NCBI RefSeq assembly: GCF_902809855.1
Contig: NZ_CADDWJ010000001.1
Coordinates: 620,001 to 684,000, forward strand
Length of the DNA stretch: 64,000 bases
Source of the DNA: Acinetobacter sp. Marseille-Q1618
Lineage (GTDB): Bacteria > Pseudomonadota > Gammaproteobacteria > Pseudomonadales > Moraxellaceae
Direction: 5' to 3'
A program made the translations under genes and the position numbers. Shown piece by piece: positions 9,434-18,463 of the stretch (within the stretch, counting starts at the first letter, position 1; each line of letters opens with the position of its first letter). Below the pieces are notes generated by a model. That model was not told the DNA's origin, searched no databases, and saw only the letters and a list, made by a program, of their open reading frames with translations.

Positions 9434-9703
9434 TTAGTTCCATTTCAGGGTAAAGGTGTCATCGTCTTCGTCAACGTTGCCACCGAGTGTGATCATATTC
9501 AGTTGTAACTCTTGAATATCCCAATCTTGTCCGAGTTTTTCAGACACCGTTTCTGCACGAATGATTAAACCTGTTTCACTTTCCACACGGATCATGGCAG
9601 GTAAATATTGAATCGTGGCATCAGGATTATCTTGTTCAATCGCTTCGATGATGTAGCGAGAGGTATCATTGTCTTGTAGTGCTAAATAAACTTTTGAAGT
9701 CAT
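9434..9703 (-). CDS. mphM: Phenol hydroxylase effector protein P2
   Basis: Cofactor-free regulatory (effector) protein that binds the oxygenase and couples electron transfer to hydroxylation. The 89-residue length matches DmpM (90), with the family's acidic character and ending around FTLKWN. It lies between the P1 and P3 genes, exactly where the effector sits in the dmp and mop operons. Confidence 0.94.
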   Translation of the reverse strand: MTSKVYLALQDNDTSRYIIEAIEQDNPDATIQYLPAMIRVESETGLIIRAETVSEKLGQDWDIQELQLNMITLGGNVDEDDDTFTLKWN

Positions 9704-9724
9704 GGTGCAATTCCTTATGCAATA

Positions 9725-10714
9725 TTAAATGTCAGCTAAACCCGCTTTTTTACAACGTTCTGTGATCAGCGTAACTGCTTGTTCAATGTCGTCATTTTCT
9801 AAAGCAAGCGTTGCCCATGCGCTAAATGCTGCTTGAACTTGGGGGAGTAGTTCTGCGATCCAGCCTTGGATTAGGGTTTTATTTTCCTCAGATTCAGCAA
9901 TGGCAAGTTTGAATACAGGATCAGACCATTTGCGTAAATCAGTTAAGCAGTCCTGCATAAACTCAGTCAGCATTGCCACATCACGTGCGCCATTTTCCAC
10001 TAGGTATTGATCAAACTGTCCATAGACCAGACTTTGCATACAGCTATCAATGAGTAGATTTTGTAGTAGATACAGTTTGAACCAATCTTGCTCAGTTAGA
10101 CTCTGTTCGCAGAGTTTACGCAGTGGTTGCCAAGCGGCGTCATTCATCCAGGCATCTTTGGCTTGCTGTAAGGATTCACCCGTATTGCCATCAAGTGCCA
10201 AGCCAATACGTGAAATGTACTGTGCCATGCCTAAACGATCCATTGCTGCAAAAATACAGGCTTGAGTAATCACTGTGCCATAACCATAGGCACTGCCTGA
10301 CATCATGTGCAGGTTGGCTGTTTGCTCCACATAACGAAATGGCAGTAAGCAAGCGATGATTTTTTGCTTTATCTCGTCGCTAATATTTTCAGCCAAGAAA
10401 CGCTTTTCAAAGAAGGCATAATTGCTTTCAGCGACATCTTGTAAACGCGCACGATGTTGCACATAAGCGCCGTAGTAGAACTGACGTGGATCTTTAAATA
10501 CATACCAATCTTGCATTTGTAGCGCAGTATGGGTTTTGTCGTTCAACGTTTTATCAGGCTTCCATAACGGGCGATAATGGAAATTTGTGGTTGCTTGTAC
10601 ATCAAAACTTACTTCTTGATAGCGAGTTGCTGGCTTGTTGCCAAAACGGCGTTCAATGTACGCATAAGTTTGGCGAATTGGCGCTAGGTTTGATGTTTTA
10701 ATTTCTAAAGTCAT
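9725..10714 (-). CDS. mphL: Phenol hydroxylase beta subunit P1
   Basis: Structural beta subunit of the oxygenase. It has the ferritin-like fold of the alpha subunit but no diiron ligands. The 329-residue length matches DmpL (331), and the N-terminal segment rich in aromatic residues (TNFHYRPLWKP) and QFYYGAYVQHRA are typical of the family. GGAG lies seven bases before the ATG. It forms the core with the mphN and mphO products. Confidence 0.95.
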   Translation of the reverse strand: MTLEIKTSNLAPIRQTYAYIERRFGNKPATRYQEVSFDVQATTNFHYRPLWKPDKTLNDKTHTALQMQDWYVFKDPRQFYYGAYVQHRARLQDVAESNYAFFEKRFLAENISDEIKQKIIACLLPFRYVEQTANLHMMSGSAYGYGTVITQACIFAAMDRLGMAQYISRIGLALDGNTGESLQQAKDAWMNDAAWQPLRKLCEQSLTEQDWFKLYLLQNLLIDSCMQSLVYGQFDQYLVENGARDVAMLTEFMQDCLTDLRKWSDPVFKLAIAESEENKTLIQGWIAELLPQVQAAFSAWATLALENDDIEQAVTLITERCKKAGLADI

Positions 10715-10732
10715 CTTGATCTCCGTATAGAC

Positions 10733-11020
10733 TTAAGCGTGATCGTCTTGATCTGCATTGGTTTGGGCTGGGTTGAGGACAGTCGGTTCGACGCCATAAC
10801 GCCATTTATCTTCCTGTGCGTCATTCCATGCTTGCTGTTTTTCCGTCATTTCAACGACTTGGTTAATTTCACAAAAATGCTGAAAAGCATCTTGGGGTAA
10901 AACCAATTCTACAAATAAGGTTGGATCTTGAATTGCAAAATCAAATTCAACAAATTTGGCATGACGATCACCAGTAATACGAATGTATTTGGTGAGTGGG
11001 TCTTGTTGTGTCTGATGCAT
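10733..11020 (-). CDS. mphK: Phenol hydroxylase assembly component P0
   Basis: First gene of the operon. DmpK-type P0 proteins are needed for growth on phenol at high activity and are thought to help iron loading or assembly of the oxygenase. The start at 11020 gives 95 residues and has AAGGA eight bases upstream; the in-frame ATG at 11029 overlaps that ribosome site. The sigma-54 promoter at 11089-11104 lies about 70 bases upstream. Confidence 0.92.
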   Translation of the reverse strand: MHQTQQDPLTKYIRITGDRHAKFVEFDFAIQDPTLFVELVLPQDAFQHFCEINQVVEMTEKQQAWNDAQEDKWRYGVEPTVLNPAQTNADQDDHA

Positions 11021-11088
11021 AGCGATCATCCTTCTATCTCTGCACTAACATTTGGTCAGTGACGCAACCTTGCGTTTGTAATGTATAT

Positions 11089-11104
11089 TCCAAGAACTGT
11101 GCCA
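11089..11104 (-). promoter_or_regulatory. Sigma-54 (-24/-12) promoter of the mph operon
   Basis: On the minus strand the 16 bases TGGCACAGTTCTTGGA match the sigma-54 pattern TGGCAC-N5-TTGCA, with GG and the -12 dinucleotide 12 bases apart. The only departure is TTGG for TTGC at -12. Transcription should begin about 12 bases downstream, leaving a leader of roughly 50-60 bases before mphK. The adjacent mopR encodes the matching activator. Confidence 0.82.
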
Positions 11105-11177
11105 ACTTTTATAATTTTATATTTTTCAAATAGTTATTATTTTTTAATAAAAACTTGAGTGAATTAATCAGATTAAT

Positions 11178-11226
11178 TTCATGATTTGATGAATAGATGT
11201 TTAGAGGATTTTCATGATTTGATGAA
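11178..11226 (-). promoter_or_regulatory. Tandem upstream activating sites for MopR
   Basis: The 16-base sequence TTCATGATTTGATGAA occurs twice, at 11178-11193 and 11211-11226. Each copy is an inverted repeat (TTCAT / ATGAA). The copies are 33 bases apart, about three helical turns, so they lie on the same DNA face, and sit roughly 100-150 bases upstream of the predicted start. This is the geometry of XylR/DmpR enhancer sites. Binding by MopR is inferred. Confidence 0.78.
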
Positions 11227-11371
11227 TTAAAAATGACAACGTTGAAAATAAAGAAATTTAGATTTTAGCAATCATTAGATAGGCTGTAATTTTGAAAATA
11301 ATGACAGCATTTATTTGTATTGAGAGATATGAATTTTTTTAAGTTAAAATATTTAGAGTTGATTCATCTAC

Positions 11372-11797
11372 TTAGGAAATAAAAGTCAAATATGCCTGTT
11401 GAAGCGCTTGCGCATCTGCTAGAGCATGATGCGGTTGGGTTGATAAAATAGCAGTCGAGCGTTGATCTAACCATAATTGCATAGTAAGCGGTGGTGTGAC
11501 CATACAACGACCTGCTGCTAAAATTAGACTGCGGTTGAATAACGCCAAATCTTCTGGCCAATCCGCAATAATATGAATATGCTCATATTTTAATAAAAAA
11601 TCATGTAGAGTACTTTGAAATTGATCCAGTGAAATCGCTGTTTTATTTGTCATGGGCAAAACATGTTGTTTCACCCAAGCAATGGGCTCAGCACAGTTTA
11701 AAACCTCATAAAAATATTGCCCTTGCTCATCGACCAATGCCATCGAAATCAGTTCACCACCAAAGCCATTAAATTCACAATTTAAAAATAAATGCAT
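11372..11797 (-). CDS. DEDD 3'-5' exonuclease-like protein with altered first motif
   Basis: The 141-residue protein begins FLNCEFNGFGGELISMALV, the Exo I segment of small RNase T-like/Rv2179c-like exonucleases, in which the first residue of the usual D-x-E is Asn (N-C-E). Exo II is visible as IIADWPEDLALF and Exo III as HHALADAQAL (His and Asp present). It may be inactive or may bind nucleic acid without cutting. The ATG at 11797 has AAGGAG seven bases upstream; the frame is open 33 codons further up, but that extension is unlikely to be translated. It sits between mopR and the mph enhancer, in the same direction as mph. Confidence 0.78.
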   Translation of the reverse strand: MHLFLNCEFNGFGGELISMALVDEQGQYFYEVLNCAEPIAWVKQHVLPMTNKTAISLDQFQSTLHDFLLKYEHIHIIADWPEDLALFNRSLILAAGRCMVTPPLTMQLWLDQRSTAILSTQPHHALADAQALQQAYLTFIS

Positions 11798-11989
11798 GAT
11801 GATTCTCCTTGAGTTTTCTGTATTAAATATCAAAAATAGACAAGATAAAATCGTATATTGATAGATGGAAGTATAAAAGCATGTGATCATACTCAAAAGG
11901 TATGCTGTTATGCTTTTAAGTGCATATTTATTCTGTTCGTGAATTAGGTATGATCATAGGTGGACATTAGCCAAGGATGGAAATGAGCC

Positions 11990-13660
11990 ATGCCTCAAGC
12001 CAAAGATGCAAAGCTGTATAAACACTATTTTGAGCATAATAAAGATATTCAAGACCTGCTCGATAAAATCCATTTTGATACTGAGAATGGTCAAATTTGG
12101 TTTGATGAAAATCGCATGTTGTTAATGCATACCAACATGATGGGCTATCTACGCAAAGATTTATATGAAATGTTGGGGTGGGAACGCACCAAACGCTTTT
12201 TTATACGCTGTGGCTATCAGGCTGGTATGCGTGATGCACAAGTCACTTCAAAATTACGCCCAAATTTAAATGAAATAGATGCATTTATGGCAGGGCCGCA
12301 AATGCATGGAATTCGTGGCATGGTACATGTTGAAGTGAATGATTTGCATATTAGCCATGATTTAAAAAAATTTTATGCAGACTTTAACTGGAGAAATTCT
12401 TTTGAAGCTGAAGTGCATCTGAACGAGTTTGGAGTAGCAGAAGAACCATCGTGTTGGATGTTATTGGGTTATGCGTGTGGTTATACCAGTTTTGTTATGG
12501 GACAAACGATTATTTACCAAGAAACGCATTGTGTGGCACAAGGTGATGCATGTTGCCGCATTGTAGGTAAACCTTTAGGGGAATGGGAAAATGCCGATGA
12601 ACTGATTCAATTCATGTCACCCGATCCTGTTTCGGATGAAATTATTGCCTTACAAGCTGAACTCAACGCACTCAAACAAAATATTTATACTGATGCTGAG
12701 TCAGATTACACCATGTTTAAAGCCGTAGGAGAGTCGGCAGCGTATCGTAAGGTCTGTGATTTACTGAAAAAAGCCGCAGGCAGCAAGGTCGCCATTTTAC
12801 TTCAAGGTGAAACTGGTGTGGGGAAAGAAGCCTTTGCACGCGGCGTGCATGAAGGTAGCCAAAGGCGACATCAACCTTTTGTTGCAGTGAACTGTGCCTG
12901 TATTCCACCTGATTTGATTGAAGCTGAATTATTTGGCGTAGAGAAAGGTGCTTTTACAGGTGCATCACAAACCCGAATTGGTAAATTTGAACGTGCGCAT
13001 GGCGGTACAATTTTTCTGGATGAAGTGATTGAGCTATCACCAAGAGCGCAAGCAGCCCTGCTGAGAATGTTACAAGAAGGTGAGTTTGAACGTGTAGGCG
13101 ACCAACAAACCCGTAAAGTTGATGTGCGTATTGTTGCTGCAACCAACGAAGATTTGGAACAGGCGGTGAAAGATGGACGTTTTCGGGCAGATTTGTATTA
13201 TCGTCTTAATATTTTTCCTGTCCGTATTCCTGCATTGCGTGAGCGTCGTGAAGATATTCCCTTATTAATTGAATACTTTATTCAACGCTTTGAGAGTTTA
13301 TATAGCAAAACTTTAAAAGGGTTGTCAGATAAAGCGTATAGTTTTGTGATGAAATATGATTGGCCGGGTAATATTCGTGAGTTGGAAAATTTATTGGAAA
13401 GGGCGACATTACTGACTGATCATCAACAAGAAATTAAATTAAGTAGTTTATTTCCACAATTAAATGAATCTGCACTTGAGCAAGCGCCTGCAAAAAACTC
13501 TTTGGATGATTTATTGGCAGATGGTTTTTCTTTGGATCTATATGAACAAGAAATTATCTTAACTGCCATGAATAAGTGTAATCAAAATGTGTCTGAAGCA
13601 GCACGAATTTTAGGCATTAGTCGAGCAACGCTGGATTATCGTTTAAAGAAAATGGCTTGA
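11990..13660 (+). CDS. mopR: MopR phenol-responsive sigma-54 activator
   Basis: NtrC-family activator (XylR/DmpR/MopR group) that senses phenol directly and switches on the divergent mph operon. Residues 1-200 are the XylR_N/V4R sensor: the reported MopR phenol ligands H106 and W134 and zinc ligands C155, E178, C181 and C189 are all present at those numbers. Residues 240-480 are the AAA+ domain with Walker A GETGVGKE (273-280), the sigma-54 loop GAFTGA (320-325) and Walker B IFLDE (341-345). The C-terminus (533-556) is a Fis-type helix-turn-helix. The 556-residue length is normal for the family. Confidence 0.97.
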   Translation: MPQAKDAKLYKHYFEHNKDIQDLLDKIHFDTENGQIWFDENRMLLMHTNMMGYLRKDLYEMLGWERTKRFFIRCGYQAGMRDAQVTSKLRPNLNEIDAFMAGPQMHGIRGMVHVEVNDLHISHDLKKFYADFNWRNSFEAEVHLNEFGVAEEPSCWMLLGYACGYTSFVMGQTIIYQETHCVAQGDACCRIVGKPLGEWENADELIQFMSPDPVSDEIIALQAELNALKQNIYTDAESDYTMFKAVGESAAYRKVCDLLKKAAGSKVAILLQGETGVGKEAFARGVHEGSQRRHQPFVAVNCACIPPDLIEAELFGVEKGAFTGASQTRIGKFERAHGGTIFLDEVIELSPRAQAALLRMLQEGEFERVGDQQTRKVDVRIVAATNEDLEQAVKDGRFRADLYYRLNIFPVRIPALRERREDIPLLIEYFIQRFESLYSKTLKGLSDKAYSFVMKYDWPGNIRELENLLERATLLTDHQQEIKLSSLFPQLNESALEQAPAKNSLDDLLADGFSLDLYEQEIILTAMNKCNQNVSEAARILGISRATLDYRLKKMA

Positions 13661-13679
13661 GTTGATTCAAGCCATTTTC
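13648..13679. terminator. Terminator overlapping the end of mopR
   Basis: A perfect 13-bp stem: GAAAATGGCTTGA at 13648-13660 forms the last mopR codons and pairs with 13667-13679, with a 6-base loop. The T-rich descending arm can end mopR transcription, and the mirrored sequence can act on converging ppk. Confidence 0.75.
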
Positions 13680-13698
13680 TTACTTTAAAAAGTAGTGA

Positions 13699-15789
13699 TT
13701 AAGCGATCGTTTTAATCACGCGTTGATCCATTAAATATTGTTGTGCAATAAATGCTGTTTCGGCACTTTCAGGGCTTAAGGCTGTCCATTGTGCATCAGC
13801 ATCGAGTTCCCAAGCACGCACATTGTCTTTTAAATAGTTGAGTAAACCATCTTCAATGATTTGTTTACGCAGTTTTTTATCTTCAATCGGGAAACAAGTT
13901 TCGACACGAGAAAATAAATTACGTCCCATCCAGTCAGCACTACCACAATATAATTTTGTATCGCCATTATTATGGAAATAGTAGACACGAGTATGTTCAA
14001 GGAAGCGACCAACGATAGAACGTACGATAATATTTTCTGATAAGCCTTTAACTTGTGGACGTAAACAGCAAATTGAACGAATAATTAAATCGACTTGTAC
14101 ACCAGCTTGTGAGGCTTTATACAGTGCTGAAATTAACTTGGGCTCCGTTAAGGCATTGACTTTAATAATAATACGTGCAGCTAAACCTGCTTGTGCGTGT
14201 TGTATTTCTTGTTCAATCAGATTTAGAAGCTGTGCATGTAAAGTAAATGGTGCATGGAACAGTTTTTGCGATTTTGCCATACGTCCCATGCCTGTGAGTT
14301 CTTGGAAGATTTTATGTACATCTTCACAAATATCGGCATCAGTGGTCATTAAACCATAGTCGGTGTACATTTTGGCATTACCTGCATGGTAATTACCTGT
14401 ACCTAAGTGTACATAACGTTTGAGTTTATCCGCTTCACGGCGTACCACCAAAATCATTTTGGCATGGGTTTTATAGCCAACAATTCCATATACCACCACC
14501 GCACCAGCTTCTTGTAAAATATTGGCAACAGTAATATTGGACTCTTCATCAAAACGTGCACGTAACTCGATGATTGCTGTAACTTCTTTGCCGTTACGCG
14601 CTGCTTCAGCCAATACTTGTACGATTTCAGAGTCAGGACCACTGCGATATAACGTCTGTTTGATTGCAAGTACATGTGGATCTTTGGCTGCTTCTTTGAG
14701 TAAGTTAATCACAGGCGCAAAAGAGTCAAATGGGTGATGCAACAACACATCACGTTTGCTTAATACTTCAAAAATTTGTGCTGTACCACGCAACGCTTTT
14801 GGAATGACCGCTTGATACGGTTTAAAACGTAACTCTGGAATATCAAAGTTGGTCACCAAACGTGCCAAATTCACAGGCCCATCAACCTTATATAAATACA
14901 TTGGGTCAAGGTCAAATTGTTCAAGCAAGTAACTACTAATGTCATTTGGACAATTTTTCGTGACTTCCAAACGCACTGCACGTCCAAAACGACGAGAAGA
15001 AAGCTCATCTTTTAAAGCGACTGCCAAATCATCGACATCTTCAGCCAAAGTCAAATCGGCATTGCGCGTGACACGGAATTGATAACATTGCGTTGCCACC
15101 ATGCCTGGAAATAAGTCATTAATATGTTGCTGAATAATCGCCGACAATAAAATGTAATGTTCCTCACCGCCAGTCAGTTCTGATGGGAGCTTAACCAAAC
15201 GAGGCAACGAACGGGGCGCAGGTACAATGGCAAGCTCGATATTTCGACCAAAAGCATCTTTACCTTCTAGTGGAACAATAAAATTGAGACTTTTATTGAC
15301 CAGTCTTGGAAATGGATGCGCAGGATCAAGACTGATCGGAGTCACCACTGGTTGTACTTGTTTAAAGAAGTAGTCCTTAATCCATGCTTTATGCTTTTCT
15401 AAAATATCTGCAAACTGGATATAACGAACGCCATAAGTTTGGAGTTGTGGCAATAAATCATAATTTAAAATTTTGTATTGTTCTTCTAATGCTTGATGTG
15501 CAATCTCTGAAATTTGTTGAATAATCACTTCATTGGGAATACCGTCAGGTGAAGTGGTAATGCTATTCATATCCAGTTGTTTAATTAGACCAGCCACTCG
15601 AATCTCAAAAAACTCATCAAGATTTCGAGAAAAAATGATTAAGAAATTCAAACGTTCTAGCAAAGGATGATTTTCATCTTTTGCTTGGGCTAAAACACGT
15701 TTATGAAACTCTAAAAGTGAAATTTCACGATTAATATAAGTATCTGAACTATGTTGAAAATCTTCTAAATTGGGCATGATCTGCGTCAT
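13699..15789 (-). CDS. ppk: Polyphosphate kinase 1
   Basis: Reversibly polymerises the terminal phosphate of ATP into polyphosphate via a phosphohistidine. The 696 residues show the PPK1 order: N-terminal domain (FFEIRVAGL near residue 60), head domain, and the two C-terminal catalytic domains with the active-site segment [11 protein letters not shown] and HLGTGNYH. The start at 15789 begins [12 protein letters not shown], followed by the usual [16 protein letters not shown]. It converges on mopR across the shared terminator; no ppx is next to it. Confidence 0.97.
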   Translation of the reverse strand: MTQIMPNLEDFQHSSDTYINREISLLEFHKRVLAQAKDENHPLLERLNFLIIFSRNLDEFFEIRVAGLIKQLDMNSITTSPDGIPNEVIIQQISEIAHQALEEQYKILNYDLLPQLQTYGVRYIQFADILEKHKAWIKDYFFKQVQPVVTPISLDPAHPFPRLVNKSLNFIVPLEGKDAFGRNIELAIVPAPRSLPRLVKLPSELTGGEEHYILLSAIIQQHINDLFPGMVATQCYQFRVTRNADLTLAEDVDDLAVALKDELSSRRFGRAVRLEVTKNCPNDISSYLLEQFDLDPMYLYKVDGPVNLARLVTNFDIPELRFKPYQAVIPKALRGTAQIFEVLSKRDVLLHHPFDSFAPVINLLKEAAKDPHVLAIKQTLYRSGPDSEIVQVLAEAARNGKEVTAIIELRARFDEESNITVANILQEAGAVVVYGIVGYKTHAKMILVVRREADKLKRYVHLGTGNYHAGNAKMYTDYGLMTTDADICEDVHKIFQELTGMGRMAKSQKLFHAPFTLHAQLLNLIEQEIQHAQAGLAARIIIKVNALTEPKLISALYKASQAGVQVDLIIRSICCLRPQVKGLSENIIVRSIVGRFLEHTRVYYFHNNGDTKLYCGSADWMGRNLFSRVETCFPIEDKKLRKQIIEDGLLNYLKDNVRAWELDADAQWTALSPESAETAFIAQQYLMDQRVIKTIA

Positions 15790-15996
15790 TTTTAAGTGTC
15801 TGAATTACCTTGCATGGCATACTATGATTTATATATGACAATTATGTTACATTGTTAAAATTTAAAAAATATTTTAATTCAAGAAGTAACCATATTGCAC
15901 AAGGAAAAATCTTGGGTGAGAGAAGTATTCTGTTTTAGGTACGTTAAATATTGCTTTGAAAACAACTTAATACTAAATCACAAGATACGAGATCAC

Positions 15997-16018
15997 AAGG
16001 CAACATCCAGGTTGCCTT
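15997..16018. terminator. Hairpin downstream of bioB
   Basis: AAGGCAAC / GTTGCCTT, 8-bp perfect stem with a 6-base loop, 37 bases beyond the bioB stop. The T-run is better on the plus strand (CCTTTT) than on the minus strand, so terminator strength for bioB is uncertain. Confidence 0.5.
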
Positions 16019-16054
16019 TTAGATCATCATAAAATATTACTTTATATTCAGCGT

Positions 16055-17047
16055 TTAAACTGCCATAGCATCAATAGAGAGTTCAGCAGCGGTAGGTTTA
16101 GCTTTTTCAGCTCTTAAACCTAGCTTATCAAACAATTGTCTGTCTTTGCCTTCGCCAGCATTTGGTGTAGTCAGTAATTTCTCACCACTAAACAATGAGT
16201 TTGCACCTGCCATAAAGGCTAAGGCTTGATCTGAATCACTGAGTGCTTCACGTCCTGCTGATAGGCGGATATAACTTTGTGGCATGATGATACGTGCAAC
16301 CGCAATGGTACGAATCCATTCTGTAACATCTAATTTTTCTACATCTGCTAAAGGCGTCCCATCAATCGGTACTAACATATTGATTGGCACAGATTCAGGA
16401 TGAGTCGGTAAAGTTGCAAGTTCTAGTAATAATCCAATTCGATCATTACGATTTTCACCTAAACCCACGATGCCGCCACTACAAACTTTCATACCAGCAT
16501 TACGTACATGGTCTAAAGTATTCAAACGATCATCGAAAGTGCGTGTACTGATGATATGAGAATAATATTCACGTGAGGTATCTAGGTTGTGGTTATAATA
16601 ATCTAGTCCTGCTTCATGTAAACGTTCAGCTTGCGATTGATTAAGCATGCCTAAAGTCATACAGGTTTCAAGCCCAAGCGCTTTAACTTCACGCACCATT
16701 TCTAAGACATAAGGCATATCACGCTCATGCGGATTGCGCCAAGCACCCCCCATACAAAAACGTGAAGAACCTGAAGCGAGTGCTTCTTTGGCTTCACTAA
16801 TGACTTTATCGACTGCGATACGTTTTTCTGCTTCAAGTTTAGAATCATAATGCGCAGATTGAGAACAATATTTACAATCTTCAGGACATTTACCTGTTTT
16901 GATCGAAAGCAAAGTACTGACTTGAATGGTGTTTGCCTCAAAGTGACTACGGTGAATTTGTTGTGCTTTAAACACCAAATCTAAAAAAGGCTGTTCATAT
17001 AAGGCTTGGATTTCTTCACGTGTCCAATCATTTCTTACTAAAGGCAT
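16055..17047 (-). CDS. bioB: Biotin synthase
   Basis: Radical SAM enzyme that inserts sulfur into dethiobiotin as the last step of biotin synthesis. The C-x3-C-x2-C cluster motif is C54, C58 and C61 ([11 protein letters not shown]); the YNHNLDTS and RLSAGRE blocks of BioB are present. At 330 residues it is a normal length. It stands alone here, without bioA, bioD or bioF, and no BirA-type operator was recognised upstream. Its product is needed by the biotin-dependent methylcrotonyl-CoA carboxylase encoded at 36-41 kb. Confidence 0.97.
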   Translation of the reverse strand: MPLVRNDWTREEIQALYEQPFLDLVFKAQQIHRSHFEANTIQVSTLLSIKTGKCPEDCKYCSQSAHYDSKLEAEKRIAVDKVISEAKEALASGSSRFCMGGAWRNPHERDMPYVLEMVREVKALGLETCMTLGMLNQSQAERLHEAGLDYYNHNLDTSREYYSHIISTRTFDDRLNTLDHVRNAGMKVCSGGIVGLGENRNDRIGLLLELATLPTHPESVPINMLVPIDGTPLADVEKLDVTEWIRTIAVARIIMPQSYIRLSAGREALSDSDQALAFMAGANSLFSGEKLLTTPNAGEGKDRQLFDKLGLRAEKAKPTAAELSIDAMAV

Positions 17048-17348
17048 AGGTCAAATCCCTGATATATTGCTATCTTTATTTATCATACACAAAGCATGCC
17101 AAAGCCAAAGGGCAAAAATGTCCAATTGCTTATTGGTATATTGACTCAAGATTAGCATATAAATTAAAAATAAAAATAGTGATTTACTCACAAAGTTTGC
17201 CGATTTTCCTGTTATTTCGCTGCATAAATGTATTTGTGCTACGGGCTAATTTCTGGGTATTTGTCACTAAAAAAATGAAATTTGCGTGAGTTTGCTCACA
17301 ACGTGCTTAGATGAAAATGTTGTGAAAAAATTAAAACACAATAAAAAA
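17048..17348. other. Gene-free interval between queG and bioB
   Basis: About 300 AT-rich bases. It must contain the bioB promoter at its right-hand start side (minus strand). A short hairpin (GTGAG-TTTG-CTCAC, 17286-17299) is the only structure I see. Confidence 0.5.
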
Positions 17349-18443
17349 TTATTTTGATTTGCTATGTTGTTCTGCAATTGCCCAATCAATATGGATTTGC
17401 ACAATCTCATCATGACTGGCACGTTTTTGTTGCAGTGCTCGTAAAATTTCAGCAGAAAAGGGTGCATTTCCCAAGCCAATGGCAATATTTCGCATAAAAC
17501 TTTGGTAGCCTGTACGTCGAATTGGGCTACCTTCAGTGCAACTTAAAAATGTTGCTTCATCCCAGTGCCATAAATCTAAAAGTGTTACATGGTCTAAACC
17601 ATGACGAGGATAAAAATCTTCGACTTCAGTTTTTTGAGCAAAGCTATTCCACGGGCAAATTAACTGACAATCATCGCAGCCAAAAACACGGTTTCCGATG
17701 CCACGTCTTAACTCTTCAGGAATCACACCTTTATACTCAATCGTCAGGTAGGCGATACATTTACGTGCATCCAACATGTATGGCTCAACAATGGCTTGGG
17801 TTGGACATATATCTATACAGGCTGTACATGAACCACAATGTTTCGTCGTGGGTTGATCAAAAGGTAAATCTAAAGACGTAAATAATTCACCCAAAACAAA
17901 AAATGAGCCTGATTTTTTATGAATTAACAGTGTATGTTTGCCTGTCCAGCCCATTCCTGCACTTTCAGCCAAAGATTTTTCAAATATGGGCGCAGAGTCG
18001 GCAAAAGGACGAGATTCAAAATCGCCTACTTTTTCTTTTATTCGATTGGCTAAGGTTTTCAAGCGCCCACGCATGACTTTATGATAATCCCGTCCACGCG
18101 CATAACGGGCAATGATGGCTGAATTGGGTTGATCTGGTACATAGCGAGCTTTGGGTGTTTCCACCAAATAATTCATACGCACACAAATAATGCTTTTGGT
18201 GTTTGGTACTAATAAAGTTGGATCAGCACGTTTTTCTAAATTTTCCTCTAAAAATTTCATATCCCCATGATAACCCCGTTTTAAATATTCTTTAAAACGT
18301 GTTAATTCTGCTTGAGCATCTGGTTGAGCAATGACACAATCAGCAAAGCCAAGTTGCAAAGCTTGCTCCTTAATCCACGCTTTAAGTTGTTCAGGATCAA
18401 TCTGTTGTAGAGCAATGTGTGTTGCTGATGAAGAAGCCGACAT
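17349..18443 (-). CDS. queG: Epoxyqueuosine reductase
   Basis: Reduces epoxyqueuosine to queuosine in tRNA with cobalamin and two [4Fe-4S] clusters. Both ferredoxin-like motifs are visible: CGSCTACIDICP and CDDCQLICPWN. The downstream cob genes of this window support supply of its B12 cofactor. I place the start at the ATG at 18443 (MSASSSATH), giving 364 residues, close to the usual length. The frame stays open to 18575, but that would overlap the start of nnr on the other strand by more than 100 bases. No clear ribosome site precedes 18443. Confidence 0.93.
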   Translation of the reverse strand: MSASSSATHIALQQIDPEQLKAWIKEQALQLGFADCVIAQPDAQAELTRFKEYLKRGYHGDMKFLEENLEKRADPTLLVPNTKSIICVRMNYLVETPKARYVPDQPNSAIIARYARGRDYHKVMRGRLKTLANRIKEKVGDFESRPFADSAPIFEKSLAESAGMGWTGKHTLLIHKKSGSFFVLGELFTSLDLPFDQPTTKHCGSCTACIDICPTQAIVEPYMLDARKCIAYLTIEYKGVIPEELRRGIGNRVFGCDDCQLICPWNSFAQKTEVEDFYPRHGLDHVTLLDLWHWDEATFLSCTEGSPIRRTGYQSFMRNIAIGLGNAPFSAEILRALQQKRASHDEIVQIHIDWAIAEQHSKSK

Positions 18444-18463
18444 AGAAAATATGGGAAAGAATA

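Noticed and set aside
12871..13146. Open antisense frame inside mopR
   Set aside because: It mirrors a conserved AAA+ coding stretch, has no ribosome site, and its composition is that of a reversed gene. The same holds for other long antisense frames inside glnS, ppk, the liu genes and plsB.
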